This document shows, piece after piece, positions 45,733 to 58,700 of a DNA stretch of 64,000 nt. The DNA comes from Symbiodinium natans (Eukaryota > Sar > Dinophyceae > Suessiales > Symbiodiniaceae), in assembly GCA_905221605.1 (NCBI GenBank), contig CAJNDS010000513.1:524682-588681 (forward strand), read 5' to 3'. Each line of letters opens with the position of its first letter. The stretch's first letter is position 1. The notes beneath the pieces are model-generated. The model had not been told where the DNA came from, did not search any database, and worked only from the letters and a program-made list of their open reading frames with translations. The position numbers and the translations under genes are program-made.

Positions 45733-48690
45733 TAGGGCTGTTCGGGACAACAACCCAAACCTGCATTACCCTCTGCCCACCTTCGACCTGCGCATGATGC
45801 GTACCACTTCGCAGCAGCATTCGAAACCGAAAGCCGAGCTGTCGCCTAAGAATTTGACCTGCCGGCAAAGCCGCACGAACTGGAACCTTGGTCGAAAACG
45901 ATGGTCAGAGTTGTCTACAAAGCTGCATGTCAGCTGGTGTGGTCTGGGAATTCACGTCTATGTCTACTCACTCGCCTTCCGCCTCCGAGGCATTCGGGCA
46001 CAATGCAAGTCTGCACAGTCAGCACGCCCTGTACAGCCACAGGGCTCATTGATGCAGCCATCGCCTTCAGCATCGAAGGCTTTGCGCCAAGCCCTCCTCA
46101 GAGACAGAAACTCAAAGAACATCAGCAAGGCAAGCTCGAACTACGCTGAAGTAGGACTGAATCCGCAGACTGACGGTCACGGGATGTTGGGACTGGTTCA
46201 CTGGCCAATCCGCTCCTTTTTGGCTTCCAGGAGGACAACAAAACTTCTCGGGGCTGGCGAAAGGCTTACAGAGACAGCGGTGCTGTCTAACTTGTTGCCA
46301 GGCTGCAACACCGCTCCTTAGGGCAGATTGGCACAAGAGAAGAACCGAACAGCTTTGAACAAAAGGCACCGCGAAACGATAAAGACATCAACCCTAATTG
46401 CTCTGGTCTTCAAGTCTGCAAAACGAGGGGCCCTCGATTTTCGTCAGCGCTTTCCTCAACATTCGTGCCTGCCGGCGGCCTTCCGCCGCCTAGCGGCAAA
46501 GCCGAACACGGGGCGCAATGGCTTGCAGTGGCTTGTCTACAAAGTCGACGGGGTCCTCTCCCTTCCCCTCTCTTCTCGCTGACTTGGCACGTCCCTCACC
46601 TCGTCATTGCACTTGGTGGTGCCGCGCCGCCCGGTCCTCATAGTCATGACAAAGGAATGAAGGCGAGGCGGGGCACTTTGGTGTTGATGTGAACGGAAGT
46701 CCGACAGGTGCATGAAGTCTGAAACCACACGTAAGCCTCTGGCCCCGATCTTTGGCCATCGCGGAGCAGTTCTAGACAGTGAAGCCAGCGAGCCCCAACA
46801 GAACCACGCGGATACGACCATGCAAAAGGGTTGCAGCGATTTCGACGTCGAACACCAACTTTTTACAGATCCAGAAAAACTCGGAGCAAATCTCGCTGGC
46901 AATCCGCTGGACGTCTGCCTCGTACTATCTCGTACTCATACTTCCTAGGCTGGTCCGCCTTTGGCGCTCCAGTAGTCACACGCGGCCAATTCGTGCGACG
47001 GTAACCACCCGCGGCGGTTCGAGTACTACTATCCTACCCGGCAACGCGCTCTCACGACTGCGGGCCTTTTCGAACCCACAAACATGACCTCACTGCGGCA
47101 TTCGAACCTCCTCCGGAGGTGCGCGCAACATGGCCGCGCGGAGGCTCGCGCGCGTGCCGACTCGCGTCCAACGGGCTCATTCTGCAGCTACAAACACGTC
47201 GCCCATGACGGCTCGAACCGCGGCTGCACAAAGTTGCAGCCCTATTCACAAACGGCCGAGAAGTCACCATGCTAGAGCCATCCGTCAGATTGGCAGCTGA
47301 CGTGACTCGCCAGAAGTAAGGCATGATGCCCCGCTTTGGCGCTCACACCCAAAGAACGGCCCTTCACGTAGCCGTTCACGTAGCCTTGCTTCAGCGCGTG
47401 CTCAGCAACAGTGTTCTTGACGAAGCACTGTAAAAGTGTCGACCTTGTAGCGAAGTCCATTGGCGCAAGCCCACCACGAAAGAAACCCGTCTGGGTGCCA
47501 CTATGTGGCTGTGTGCCGCTTCAGCTGCGAAGCCGGGTTCGGGGCCGACGGGCATCACACCACCGGGAATGCAATCGTATCTGGCACTACGTGGCCCTGC
47601 AGCAGCACCAAGTACAACGGGAAGTGGGCGACCCTAGACCCTGCGAGGAAACAGTCGACCCAACAACGAAGTGTGCCCGCAACGAATTCTTGCGCGCTAC
47701 ACACAACTTGCCTGACCTGCGATCTTGCCGAACACGACCTTGCGTGAACTAGCTCAGGCGTCGCGAAAACAGATGCGGGCGGCGGCATCCTCTAGGTAAG
47801 TCGGCGGACACGCCTTCTGCCGGCAACCCGGGCGTCCAGAATTGCCAAACAGTAACCACCACCTAGCTCAGTGACAGGAATACACCAAAAAACAAACATG
47901 TTGCTCGAGTACTATTTGTGACTGCGTGCAAGCAACTCTGCGGGATACTCTGTGGGATTCCCTGGAAATTTTGTGGGTGGGCACTCAACGGATACTCTGC
48001 TGTATTCTTTGGGAGTGGGTATGCGATTTTGTGGAAACTGGAAATGATTTGAGCAACAGGTGCGAGATTCTCTGCAGGATTCCCTTGAGGAGGCTCTGGG
48101 AGTGGGAGACCCGGGCTAGGAGACCTGAGAATAGCAGAGATCACAACCCAACATCGAGGGCGCATATCAACAAAAGGCCCCCTTAAAGCAAGTCGCAGCC
48201 AGAAGCCTTGCACCTGAGAACTTTGCCAAACCGCAAAGGCCTGCACCTTTTTCATCTCTTCCTCCTCTTCTTGTGTCCCCGATCCGACTCAGGACGATGG
48301 CCACTCGCTGACGAGCTGTACGAATCCTCCATCACACGCGTCGGTGCTTGAGCAGGGGTCTCTCAAGTAAATACTTACAATTGCGGTAGCGGTTCTACAT
48401 CTGACGCTTTTCGAGAGATCTCCGCGGCTGCTGCGCCTCGTAGGACTCATAAGACCTCAACTATTTCGAGTGGGAAAGCCAATAAAAGCAAGCATGGGCG
48501 AACCATGGCAAACCCAAGTCTTTGAAAAGTCTGAACACCGCAACTTCCTTAGAGTCCCTTGAGCCTTCAGCTTCCTGGATTTTGCAGAATGGTCAGGTAC
48601 TATGGTTAGTCTCCACCCGTCTATGTTCAACATCAGATGAGGAGCTCATAAGTGGAGTATTCCACCTTGTCAGAGGAAGTTGTGCCGCCT
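45733..48690. repeat. Segmental duplication, right copy (partner 1170-4360)
   Basis: Collinear with 1170-4360 except for the ~500-base deletion at about 46610. It places array-spacer sequence on the far side of the transposon and telomere block. It carries the second copy of the cysteine-rich candidate exon. Confidence 0.8.
47460..47747 (+). CDS. Candidate exon, cysteine-rich sushi/CCP-like protein (copy 2)
   Basis: Counterpart of 3170-3457. Relative to that copy it has a three-base insertion before the first Cys and a three-base deletion near the end. The cysteine pattern is unchanged. Confidence 0.3.
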   Translation: MAQAHHERNPSGCHYVAVCRFSCEAGFGADGHHTTGNAIVSGTTWPCSSTKYNGKWATLDPARKQSTQQRSVPATNSCALHTTCLTCDLAEHDLA

Positions 48691-49758
48691 GTGAGCGCCG
48701 CCCGCTTGCCTCGAGGCCCACGCGGCCCACACTGAAAACTAAAATACCCACTAGAAGAAAACACCACACACGGCCACCCAAACACCTTCCTCAACGACCA
48801 TCTTCAAAACAATCACTTTTGCCTCCTGGATAAAAAGGATGATACCCGACCCACACACCCACAGCTCCAGCTCAAAGCTTGGCGTCATTTTTGCCTCCTG
48901 CAAACCCGCACGTACCCAAGCATGGTTGCATCCACCCCAACCGCATGCCAAGCCAGCACATCCATACCCGAAGCATGTTACGCGTCCATGCCCAATGATT
49001 ACGTTCCTGCGACCACATCTGCGAAGCTGGAAAGCCCCATCCCTCAAACATTCTGACACTGGAAGTCTGAACTGTTGCTCCTTACCCCCTTGTACGCCTG
49101 GAACAAGACCCTGTGTTTTTGCAGGTTTCTATGAAACTCAAGCAAAGCACGCTTCTTGATCCTCACGAACCACTGGCACGCGTGTGATGCTGAAGCAACC
49201 CGAAAATAGCTGACTAGACTCTAGGCCCAACCTGTGGTCGGCCGGCTCCGGCAAATTTTGATCACTGGGTCAGTAGCAACAAATGCAATTCATTCTCAAG
49301 GCCCTCTTAGACGTTGCAGGTCATGGCATAAGTCGCCTTTCACGATCTAAAGGGACGCCTCTGTATGTCCAACTGAGGAACTTAGTGCCCCCGCCAATGT
49401 GATGATAAGGGAAACAACGCAGACCAGGCAAGGGAAGCTGGACAGGACTCATATGTCCGAAGCAGCGTATGTTACGTATGTTGCTTCACAATCATTTCCG
49501 GGCATGGCATAAGAAAGTGGCCAAGTGCTGTCCGGAACTTGCTGTCCGGAGCGTGACTATGTACCAAAGGTCATGAAAGTGGATGCACAGAAACTTGGAT
49601 GACAGGAGTCTATTCCATGCCGACTCACACTGAGCTAGTGACAGCTAGTGAAGCAGCCTCAGTGAAGGCAAGGCACGCTTCTGCCGCGGAGCCAGCCAGT
49701 CGAATTGCCAGTCGAAGTCCAACTAGCAGCAACGTTGGATTCGGCAAACTGTTGGCTT
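48691..49758. other. No gene recognised
   Basis: Unique sequence with short open frames on both strands, none with protein-like composition. It lies 3' of the kinase gene and may include its 3' UTR. Confidence 0.4.
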
Positions 49759-52700
49759 TTAGCAGCAGAAGAACAAGTTGAGCTTCCGTCGCCAGCACAA
49801 GCTCTTCCCTTCCACTCTCTGTGCGGTTGCTAGGTGGGCCTGGCTTCGAGCGGCTGCCTGCCGGAAAAGGCCACGGAGGTGATTGTAGTCAGGCTTGTCC
49901 TTGAAGCCTGCCCACATGCCAAGCCAGCGGACACGCACTTGCGCAAGTTGCAATCAAGCGCAGCAGCTGTGGAGCGTGGAGCAGCACAAAACGAGTGAAG
50001 CAGCCAACAGCATGCCAACGGGACTGCCTAATGAATCGCAGTACTCCAGGTACTGCACGAATTCTTTGGGAAAGCCTCTGCATGGCTTGCCATCTAAATC
50101 CAGCACCGTGCAAATAGGCATCCAACTGGATCAGCTTGGCCAGTACAACTGTTGAAGCTGCAGCCAGAGCCTTTGCACAAGTCCTGGTGGGATGTTTTTG
50201 CTTTGCGCTTGCCGATGCGCTTTTTGCGCTTCTTCCTCAGCAGAATAGAACCATCAGCTCTACCTCCATGATACGACACGTTGCAGCCAGGAAGCTTGTC
50301 GCGATGGTTTATTCCTGTCGCGCCACTCACAGACTTTGCCACTTGCAAATCGGGACAGTCTGCGTCCTTGCCATGGAAGCTGCCCACGCAGAAAGTAAAG
50401 CAGCACATAGCCGATGGAGCCCAAGTCATCCCTGCTGTGGCAAACCGTGCGTGATGTGTACATCTCTGGGAGTCGTGATGGGCCGCAGTTGTTGCTAAAA
50501 GCCCTGACAACTGTTTCAAAACTTGAAGTCGCTCAGCGGACTTAGCAGACTCGCGCTCGACATGAACATGACCCAAATGCTGTTTGGCAGCCGTCTGCTC
50601 GGCTCGCAGCCTCGGCTGGACTCGGCTAGACGCACGGCTTGTCAGTGACTTGTCAGTGCTTGTGTTCGGGCAATTTTGCTGCCGAGGGCTCCTTGCCACA
50701 CTCGGGTCTCTCCCGTTTCTTCTGCTGTGCTTTTGTTTTCACGCTTCAGGTTTCACTGACCTTGCGCACTGCTTGCCGGATCATGCCGACCACAACGCGT
50801 GCGCGCACACATGCACACGCACGCACGCACACACACACACACACACACACACTCATGCAATCCTCCCTCTGGTCACTTGATGTTTCAGAGGTGAAGACTT
50901 CAAGGCAGAGCCTGCATGAACCCCACGTGAGTTCACTCTAGATAAAGTTACGAAACAATGATGTTGCACAGCTTCCTAAACATCACAACCAGCACTTTAT
51001 ATCTTGTTGGAAGGCAGGTACAGGTGGTTGATCAGACCACCCATCCCCCAATGCACCGTAGCTTCGTTGCGTCAGGTAGGTGCATTGGGCCTGACGCCCC
51101 TGCGCATTCAAAATGAAAAGGTGAGAAGCTGAAAAGCACAACGGAGGCAGCTGCATTACGACCTTGGTAACAGGCTTTCCCCACACACACCCTGCCGAAG
51201 CAGGGTAAGCATATGCTTTTATATGCGCAACATCGATCCTTGACATGAACACGAAATTCGACGTTGCCCAAAGAGCAAGGGAGAAACCTTTTCAGGAGGC
51301 AGCCAACATAAGTATCACCGGAGGTTGGACAACAATGGCTGCGAAAAAAAGCACGAGGCAAACTCGACACCGAACTCATCGGAGATTTGGATATCGGTCA
51401 CCCTCAAAGGGACAAGTCGTTCGAAGACCACCGCTACTTGTGAGGGCGGCACAAGCCCTATCTGGGAGCAACTAGGTGCGGTTCATGCGTGTCACGGACG
51501 CCAAATTCACCAGCGTCAGACGCCGGCTGGAATTGGGCAGTAGGCTCGTGACTGCAGGTCAAAACATCCTTTTAGGACTCAAGAGACCGCCAAACATCGA
51601 ACATTGGCACGTCTTACAGTGACGAGCACTCCCTCACACTCGAGATCGCGGGCGGAAGACGCAGCCATGCCCGTCAACCGCCCCTCCCCCTCTGCACCGG
51701 GTACACCCGAGTACAGCTAGCCGAGGCCGCGGGCCGAAGACACGGCAGCGCCTGTCAACCACCCCACCCCCCTACGCCGGGTCCACCCGAACGCAGCAAC
51801 GTTAATATGGGCTCTATCGGTACGGTCGAACAGATCTGGAAAACGACCTCAAATATGACGATCTTGATCTGATATTGAACTGAGCTCAGAAAGCTGCTCA
51901 TGCACTGACTGAACAAGCAACACACGCACGCGACTACAAAAAACAGGCGATACGTTTTGGCACAGACAGCGGCGAAGCCAAATTGCAGGATCAGGATTCT
52001 TGAAACGAGTGAAAGCTAGCCATCAAATCAGGCTCTTCATCTGTAGCAGGAATTTCTGCTACCATGGCTGAATTCGCTGCTGGAGGAACTTGCTGGGATG
52101 CTTCGGAGGAGCCTTGGGGAAGCCACTTGCCCCAGCTATCATCAATTCCAGCGTCTTGGATTGCGAGAGGGAGACCGATAGGGTCATCCAATGGCTTGTT
52201 GGACTTCTTGGAAGCCAAGGAAGGCTCGAACGGAAAATCCAACGAGTGCATGCTGGAAACGATATAGATGACGTCTATACGGGCCGCAGTTGTTCTGACG
52301 CACCACCTCTTGTCCGTCTTAGACGGTGAATGCACAACTGGGTGAAACCTGCCCAAAGCATTTTCCAAAACTGTGTTAGCACCCTGAGCCTTATGGGCTG
52401 CGCCTCCGACTCTGCCTGAAAATACCACTCCGCAACTGTTCTTTGTGGACCAATGCATGTTGCTCACAAATTCGTTGCGAGCTTCCTCCCAATCAGGCGT
52501 GGTCAGTACTTTACAGAAAAATGACCAACTGCTTTGCGGGGGTTTCAGATGGAGGGTCTGCTTTGCAGTAGGCAGAATTCTCCCCGACGATAAAATTCCA
52601 ATGGCTCCGGCGCTATCAGTGCCATGTGCCCATTGATACCACTGATCGGGCGACGGAGGCGGCCCAGGAAAACCAGCCACCGGAAACACAAGCACACTAC

Positions 52701-55700
52701 TTTCAGCCGCAGGAGAGGAAAAAGTGCTTGCTTCTGCTCGAAACGTATCAAAGATTGGGCACTTGGAACTCCAAAGCATCTGACAAAATTTCCGAAGGGT
52801 CTGTGAGTCCACCGAATTTGGGGGGAGCCCTTCCGGAAAACGAGAAAGCAAGAAGTCCAAAATTTGACGAATGTCAGTGTTGGTGCAAAGCTGCCATTCT
52901 CGGACCCACATTCTTGCGGCTTGCTTACGCCCTGTCCCACATTGAGACTGAGATCTGGTGTACAGCAACCAAGCATCAGAGCTTCTGAGAGCTTTGGTCT
53001 GGTAGATCAAGAAGCAGTAATCCAAAAAAGGCGTGAGCGGCTCTTCGACTACGAATGTGTCACGGGGATCTCGTCCCGCGATCTGATCTTCCAACTCCAG
53101 CGCAGAGGCTTGCATGACATCCTTGAAAAGCTGGTTCTCGGCTGCCGTGAGTTCTCCTGCCTGTGCTGCTGACTTGTTGGTTTGAGACAGCTTCTGTGAG
53201 GTAAAAGCTGCAAGATCGAAACGGGAGTCTTTGCGAATGAGCTGACCTGTTGCTTCACGGCCAGATGTAGCACCTTTTTTGGGAGGGGTCACAGGCTGCT
53301 GAGGGTTTCTGACTCCACGGCTCGGGCAGGGCGGCTGCAAGAATGGCTGCGCTGCGGGCGTTGGAACACCTGCAGGAGGGACCGCAGGGTTGCGTGCAGG
53401 AGGATGCCACTGATAAACATGCCGCGCAGGAAATTGATGAACTGGTTGTTGCTGCACAGGCGGGGCAGGCAGCAGGGGCGGCGGGTGAAACAATGGGGGC
53501 GCTGGCCAGTAGCCTAGAAAGCCGAAATCGCCAGGAGGGCCAACCTGTGGCACTGGCAGCGGGGGCGGTTGCCTCGGCAGCGGGGGGAAAAATGGCGATG
53601 CCGGTGGCTGAAGAACTCTGGGTTGCGCTGGCTGTCGCAGCCACGCTTGCTGAGGAATATGTGCTTCCGAAAAATCACCTGGCGGGATTTCCACAGAAGG
53701 CGGTTCTCTGTGGGAAGGTCGCGCTCTATGTCGCCGCCTGACGGACCTTGACCTGGATCTAGACCGATGGTCTGATTTGGCCTTGAAGGTGGTGTCTTGA
53801 AAGGGTGAAAAGAACTGGCATCTGGGTCTGGGGGGCGGTGGGGCTGGAGGGCTTTCAGCCATCCAGGGTCTGGCCGTTAGCGCAGGCGGCCTCGCCGAGT
53901 TTGACGATTGCACGCTGGCTGCAGGGCTGTTCTCATTGCTTCCACAATGAAAATGGAAGACATAGGACATGGCGAAAGAATGCTCGAAGCAAAGTCTACA
54001 ACTTGATCCTGAAGTGAAGGAATTTTGAAAGATGCGTGTACAGAGATGCACCCTGGCAGATGGCAAACATGTAACTGAACTGCGCAGACAGATTTACATT
54101 TTCACTGCAAGACTCGCAACGGAAATCCCTGGCGCAAATACAAATTGCGCAGATGTTCGACTTGCTGTTTGCGCGAGGACGGTGGCCATGCAAACTGTAC
54201 AATCAGGGCTTTACGAGAAAAGAAGCCTGATGCCCGAGCTGACCACGAACCTGCGCTGGACACATGCCTAAGTTTCCAGGGCTTAACCGGCTGTTTAAAA
54301 GTGACAGTCCGGTTAGAAGCAGAAATGTCGAAGCCCAGAAAGTGATGATCATCAACCGGCTCGAGCTGGATGGTCGACCCATAAAAAGACAAATGTTTGA
54401 AATCACGAAAGCACTGAAGATTAACTTCTTGTTCTGTACAAATAAGAAGTCGATTATCAACGTATCGGCAGACAAACGCTTGTGACGCTTGTCTTTCAAA
54501 GAACTTGCAGGAGGTGAGCTGAAAATCCCACTCTTGCTGCCAAAACAGTTCCCGCTGTATAACTGGGAGACTGCTGAGCACTGGGCTGATTTGATTTCCT
54601 ACACACGTACCCCGGTGCTGTTTGAAAATGCGACCAATGGCCTGAAAAACGCCGGCACGAAAAGACAACTGGACAATGTCTGGGAGGTCTTGGACCCTAA
54701 GGAACTTGACCTGTTTGGTCGACTTTCCTTTGGGTTTTCCCGGCCAGGCTGTTTCTGTACAGACAGCCTTCTTAAGCGACACCGTGATATCAGGAGGATA
54801 TCCCAAAGACAAATACTTCGAAATCAAAGCATCAAGAGAATGAAGAATCTGTTCTCTTGGCACCGAATTAAAGAAACCGACAAGATCATCATTGACTTCC
54901 AGCAGGTGAGATTCTGCAGGAGTTCTTTTAAAGAACTCATGCAATCTCTGCCAAATAATGGGAGTAGGTTCAAGTCCAAATGCTCTGTCCCATGTAACTT
55001 TAATCATGAGGACAATAGCGTGGGACGCGGCTTTCAACAGTCGACTGAACGGGGTAAACGAATAGGAAATGATAGTTCTGCCTTTGGCGAACTTCTTCTT
55101 CCTTTTCAAGAAAACAAACCCATTTGGTAACTTGCCTTTGCTATCAATGGCCCAGGGATACTTCTTTCGAAGGTAGCCTGGCACTTGTTGAAGAACCCAT
55201 TGTCTCCAGGACTCTGGGTCTCCATCGAGATTGTGAAAAACCTCGGGATCATCCCAAGTACATCTGGCCGACTGAAAGTAAAACTGAGGACAAAATACCA
55301 TCACATGATTGGGCTCGTGGTCCTCACAATGCACAACAAACTCCCGATGCAAACGCTTCCTGACGGCAGAAACATCTGCCCATGTGAGACGAGGAAAGCT
55401 TTTAAGTGCCACGTTGTGCCAGTACCATTCTTCTTCAAGCATAGCCTGAAATTCGGTCTCAACGTTGACCGGTATGCCATGCTTCTTTCTCCAGAGGTGA
55501 AACGTCTTGCAGTTAACCGAAACGAATTTGTGCTTAGCTGGAAAGAAGGTGGAAGACGCGCTTCCTGTTCCCAAACGACTGCATGCTGGATGCAGTTGGT
55601 TCAACATCTCAAGTCCGGCTGTTACATGCCCAGACGTGAAACATTCATCTGGAAGAACACGCTTGTAGAACTGACAGGTGCACGGAATTTCTTCAAACGA

Positions 55701-58700
55701 ATTATGTTGGAGCCACATATCCCATTGCTGGACATTGTGAAGGAAGTCTTTGAGACTCTGATGTGGCTTTTCTCGAACTGACGCAGACGGTAAGTGAAAC
55801 GGAACAAGCACATGCTTAAACCGAATTATAACCGACCGGAGCCATTTTGACATCCTTTGTGGAAACCTTTCATCAGCAGTAAACTGCAACTGGATCCCTA
55901 AAGATCCTTTCGGCCATGTCATGTTACGATAGCCGGCCACAGACTTCAGAATCATGCGTGCTTTGCTTCGCAAAGGTTCCTGAAGATTGGCACTGAGTCT
56001 TATGAGCGAGTAAATCTCATCATCAACAAACGATTGAGACCGGAGTTGTCTCGCTCTCTCAAACGAGGCTCTGGAAAGGCTGGTGAGATCATACAAAATG
56101 TTCCAGGCTTTCAGCCTAGACAGTTGGAAGGCGTAAGGTTGGTCTTGGGTAAAGAGCTTCTTTCGCAGCTTCACCCACAATCTTCTGCCAAACTTGCTGT
56201 ACGACGACATTCTTCTTTGTCTGCTTGGCTTAAAGCCCAGCGCGGAGCGTTTCAGAAAGGACTGAATGAACGGAAAATTGAGTTTTGGTTGCCACGCATC
56301 AATGAGGCAATGCTCCAAAACCCACGCGGATTGATAATCCGAACATGTGGCAACCTGAAAAATTGTAAATTGTTCAATAGACTGATTGGAGGCCCAATAT
56401 CGAAGGGCCAACTCAGCCTGCGCTTCCTGTCCTTTAACAAGCTTCCTGTACACGGAAAGCCTGTTGGACTCCCGACGCGAAACTGATATGCTGGTGGACC
56501 CTACGTACATCATAGTCGAAGGCTGCCGATATTTCTCAACAGTTGAAAAGATGCGCCAATCGACTTTGGTTTTGATGTACACGGCGTTGGACTTCAAAAA
56601 ACGTGGCCATGTGTACATCGCAGGGTGCACTTTGAGTGCACGTAGCTTACGTCTGAGTAGCTCTGCGCAAGATTGCTGAGTCGAATCGGAGAAACAAAAC
56701 AACAAGCAAAGATGTAGCAATCCTTGCGCCCACATAGAAGGAGCTTTGGAAAACTCGGGACAATGATGTATGAAGAAGGTGCAAGCCTCTCCAACAACAC
56801 AGATGTCCTGCTTCAAACGCGGCCTATCACGATGAGCCATCGAAAGGGCTTCATAGGCTAGTCAAGCTGCCGTGAACTGAGCAACCGCAATGGTGGTCGA
56901 AAGGTTGCGAATGGTCAGACGACTCGCAATCTTGTCATCTAGACCAAACTTAACCGCCGCTGCTGTGATGGTGGCTTTGGGAATTCCACTCTCAAAGATC
57001 TTCTGCACTGCCAAAACATGCTTCTTCAAATTGGCAAACTGACCTTTGAAATCTGGCTTGGACTTAAAAGTTTGAAGCCATTCTTCAACTTGTTCATCCT
57101 TCGGACCAACAGGTCGAGAATCCAAAATTCGAGCCGGAGGAAACTGCAGTAACGTCTGGGCATCGAGTGAAGAAGGGCGGCTTTGCCCAAGTTCTTGCTT
57201 GGCTTTAGCCTTCGGCTTGGCCCGAAGTGGTGCATTCTCAGGCTCGTCTTCAGCAGATCTCTTAGTCGGAGTAAGTGTAAGGCCCGCTTGGGCAAGCTTT
57301 GCTTTAGCCCGGGCCAACTCTTCACTGGCAGTAGAGTCAACAATAGGTGCTCTCTTCTTGAGATCGTCAACAATGGATTCACACATTTTGCCCATGAACT
57401 TGGAAGCATCCTTGTGCTTGTCAGGTGGGCTGTCGGTGTGAAAGGTTCTGGCGACTTCATCGATATCTACACCAACTTCTCTCATTCTCTTCAAAAGTTG
57501 GGTAAGAAACACTGCTTCGGATGTGGACCTTGTCCAAACAATTCCTTGGTATCGGCCTTCACTAAGGAGGCGAAAGGAGAACTCAGAAAGACCACGGTGG
57601 CTGAGTTCCCATGCTCGAATGTCTTCTACGGGCCTACCGGCCAACGAATTCTTTCGTGACCATTCCGTAGGCTGAACATGACGAAACAGCTGATGCGACC
57701 CTTTGCCGACTGGTTGCCGATCAAAGAACTTGTCGTCGGATTGAAAGTGGTCAGACAACTTAGGCTTGGGAGCTGGAACATTCTCAGGCACGGCCGGCTT
57801 GGTAGTGGCTGCCCAAGGTTGATCTTGCTCATCCCAAGACGATTGCGAATGCCAACGCCAAGACGACGAAGGTTCCCATTCCGACTGTTTCCACCATGAG
57901 CTGGACATGATGGAGGGATGTTGGCTAGCTTCTCAACGGAGACTTGAACCTGACTGGCCTCACAAAGGCTTATGGGGAGGATAAATTGTAAAAAACGCAG
58001 CCAGAACGGAGTTCCGAGCCTTTCGAATCTCAAGCCTGACGGGCGCGTGATTCACGCAGCTTTCCTGTCGGGTTGGACTGTTTCAGAGTCCCAAGCATAA
58101 AGACAGAGCCTGAACCTTTCAGATTGGAGGTCTTAAGGCCTTTTCTGAACCGATCAGGGTTCAACACAGTAGGCAACCCTACCGTAGACGGCACGTTGAA
58201 CGAGAAACCGTCTAGAGCACACTCATGCAATCCTCCCTCTGGTCACTTGATGTTTCAGAGGTGAAGACTTCAAGGCAGAGCCTGCATGAACCCCACGTGA
58301 GTTCACTCTAGATAAAGTTACGAAACAATGATGTTGCACAGCTTCCTAAACATCACAACCAGCACTTTATATCTTGTTGGAAGGCAGGTACAGGTGGTTG
58401 ATCAGACCACCCATCCCCCAATGCACCGTAGCTTCGTTGCGTCAGGTAGGTGCATTGGGCCTGACGCCCCTGCGCATTCAAAATGAAAAGGTGAGAAGCT
58501 GAAAAGCACAACGGAGGCAGCTGCATTACGACCTTGGTAACAGGCTTTCCCCACACACACACACACACACACACGGAGACAGAGACAGACAGACAGACGG
58601 ACAGACGGACAGACGGACAGACGGACGGACGGACAGACGGACAGACTGACAGACTAACAGCCTGACAGACTGACAGACTGGCAGACAGACAGACTGACAG

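Larger units (their letters stand above)
50848..58560 (-). mobile_element. Penelope-like retroelement with N-terminal GIY-YIG endonuclease and terminal 343-bp direct repeats
   Basis: 7713 bases, three long minus-strand ORFs: ORF1 57908-56862, ORF2 endonuclease/reverse transcriptase 56840-54102, and ORF3 53970-51991. Identical repeats lie at both ends (50848-51190 and 58218-58560), comparable to the pseudo-LTRs of Penelope-like elements. CA microsatellite lies outside both ends. The element sits in an intron of the CK1-like gene in the same orientation. The intact frames and identical repeats point to recent activity. Permuted (endonuclease-first) Penelope-like elements are known from algae and protists; I infer membership of that group. 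Confidence 0.85.

Noticed and set aside
51047-51104. Hammerhead or HDV-like ribozyme identity for the pseudoknot motif
   Set aside because: No CUGANGA plus GAAA core exists on either strand of the repeat, and there is no room for HDV P3 and P4 hairpins. The class is left open.
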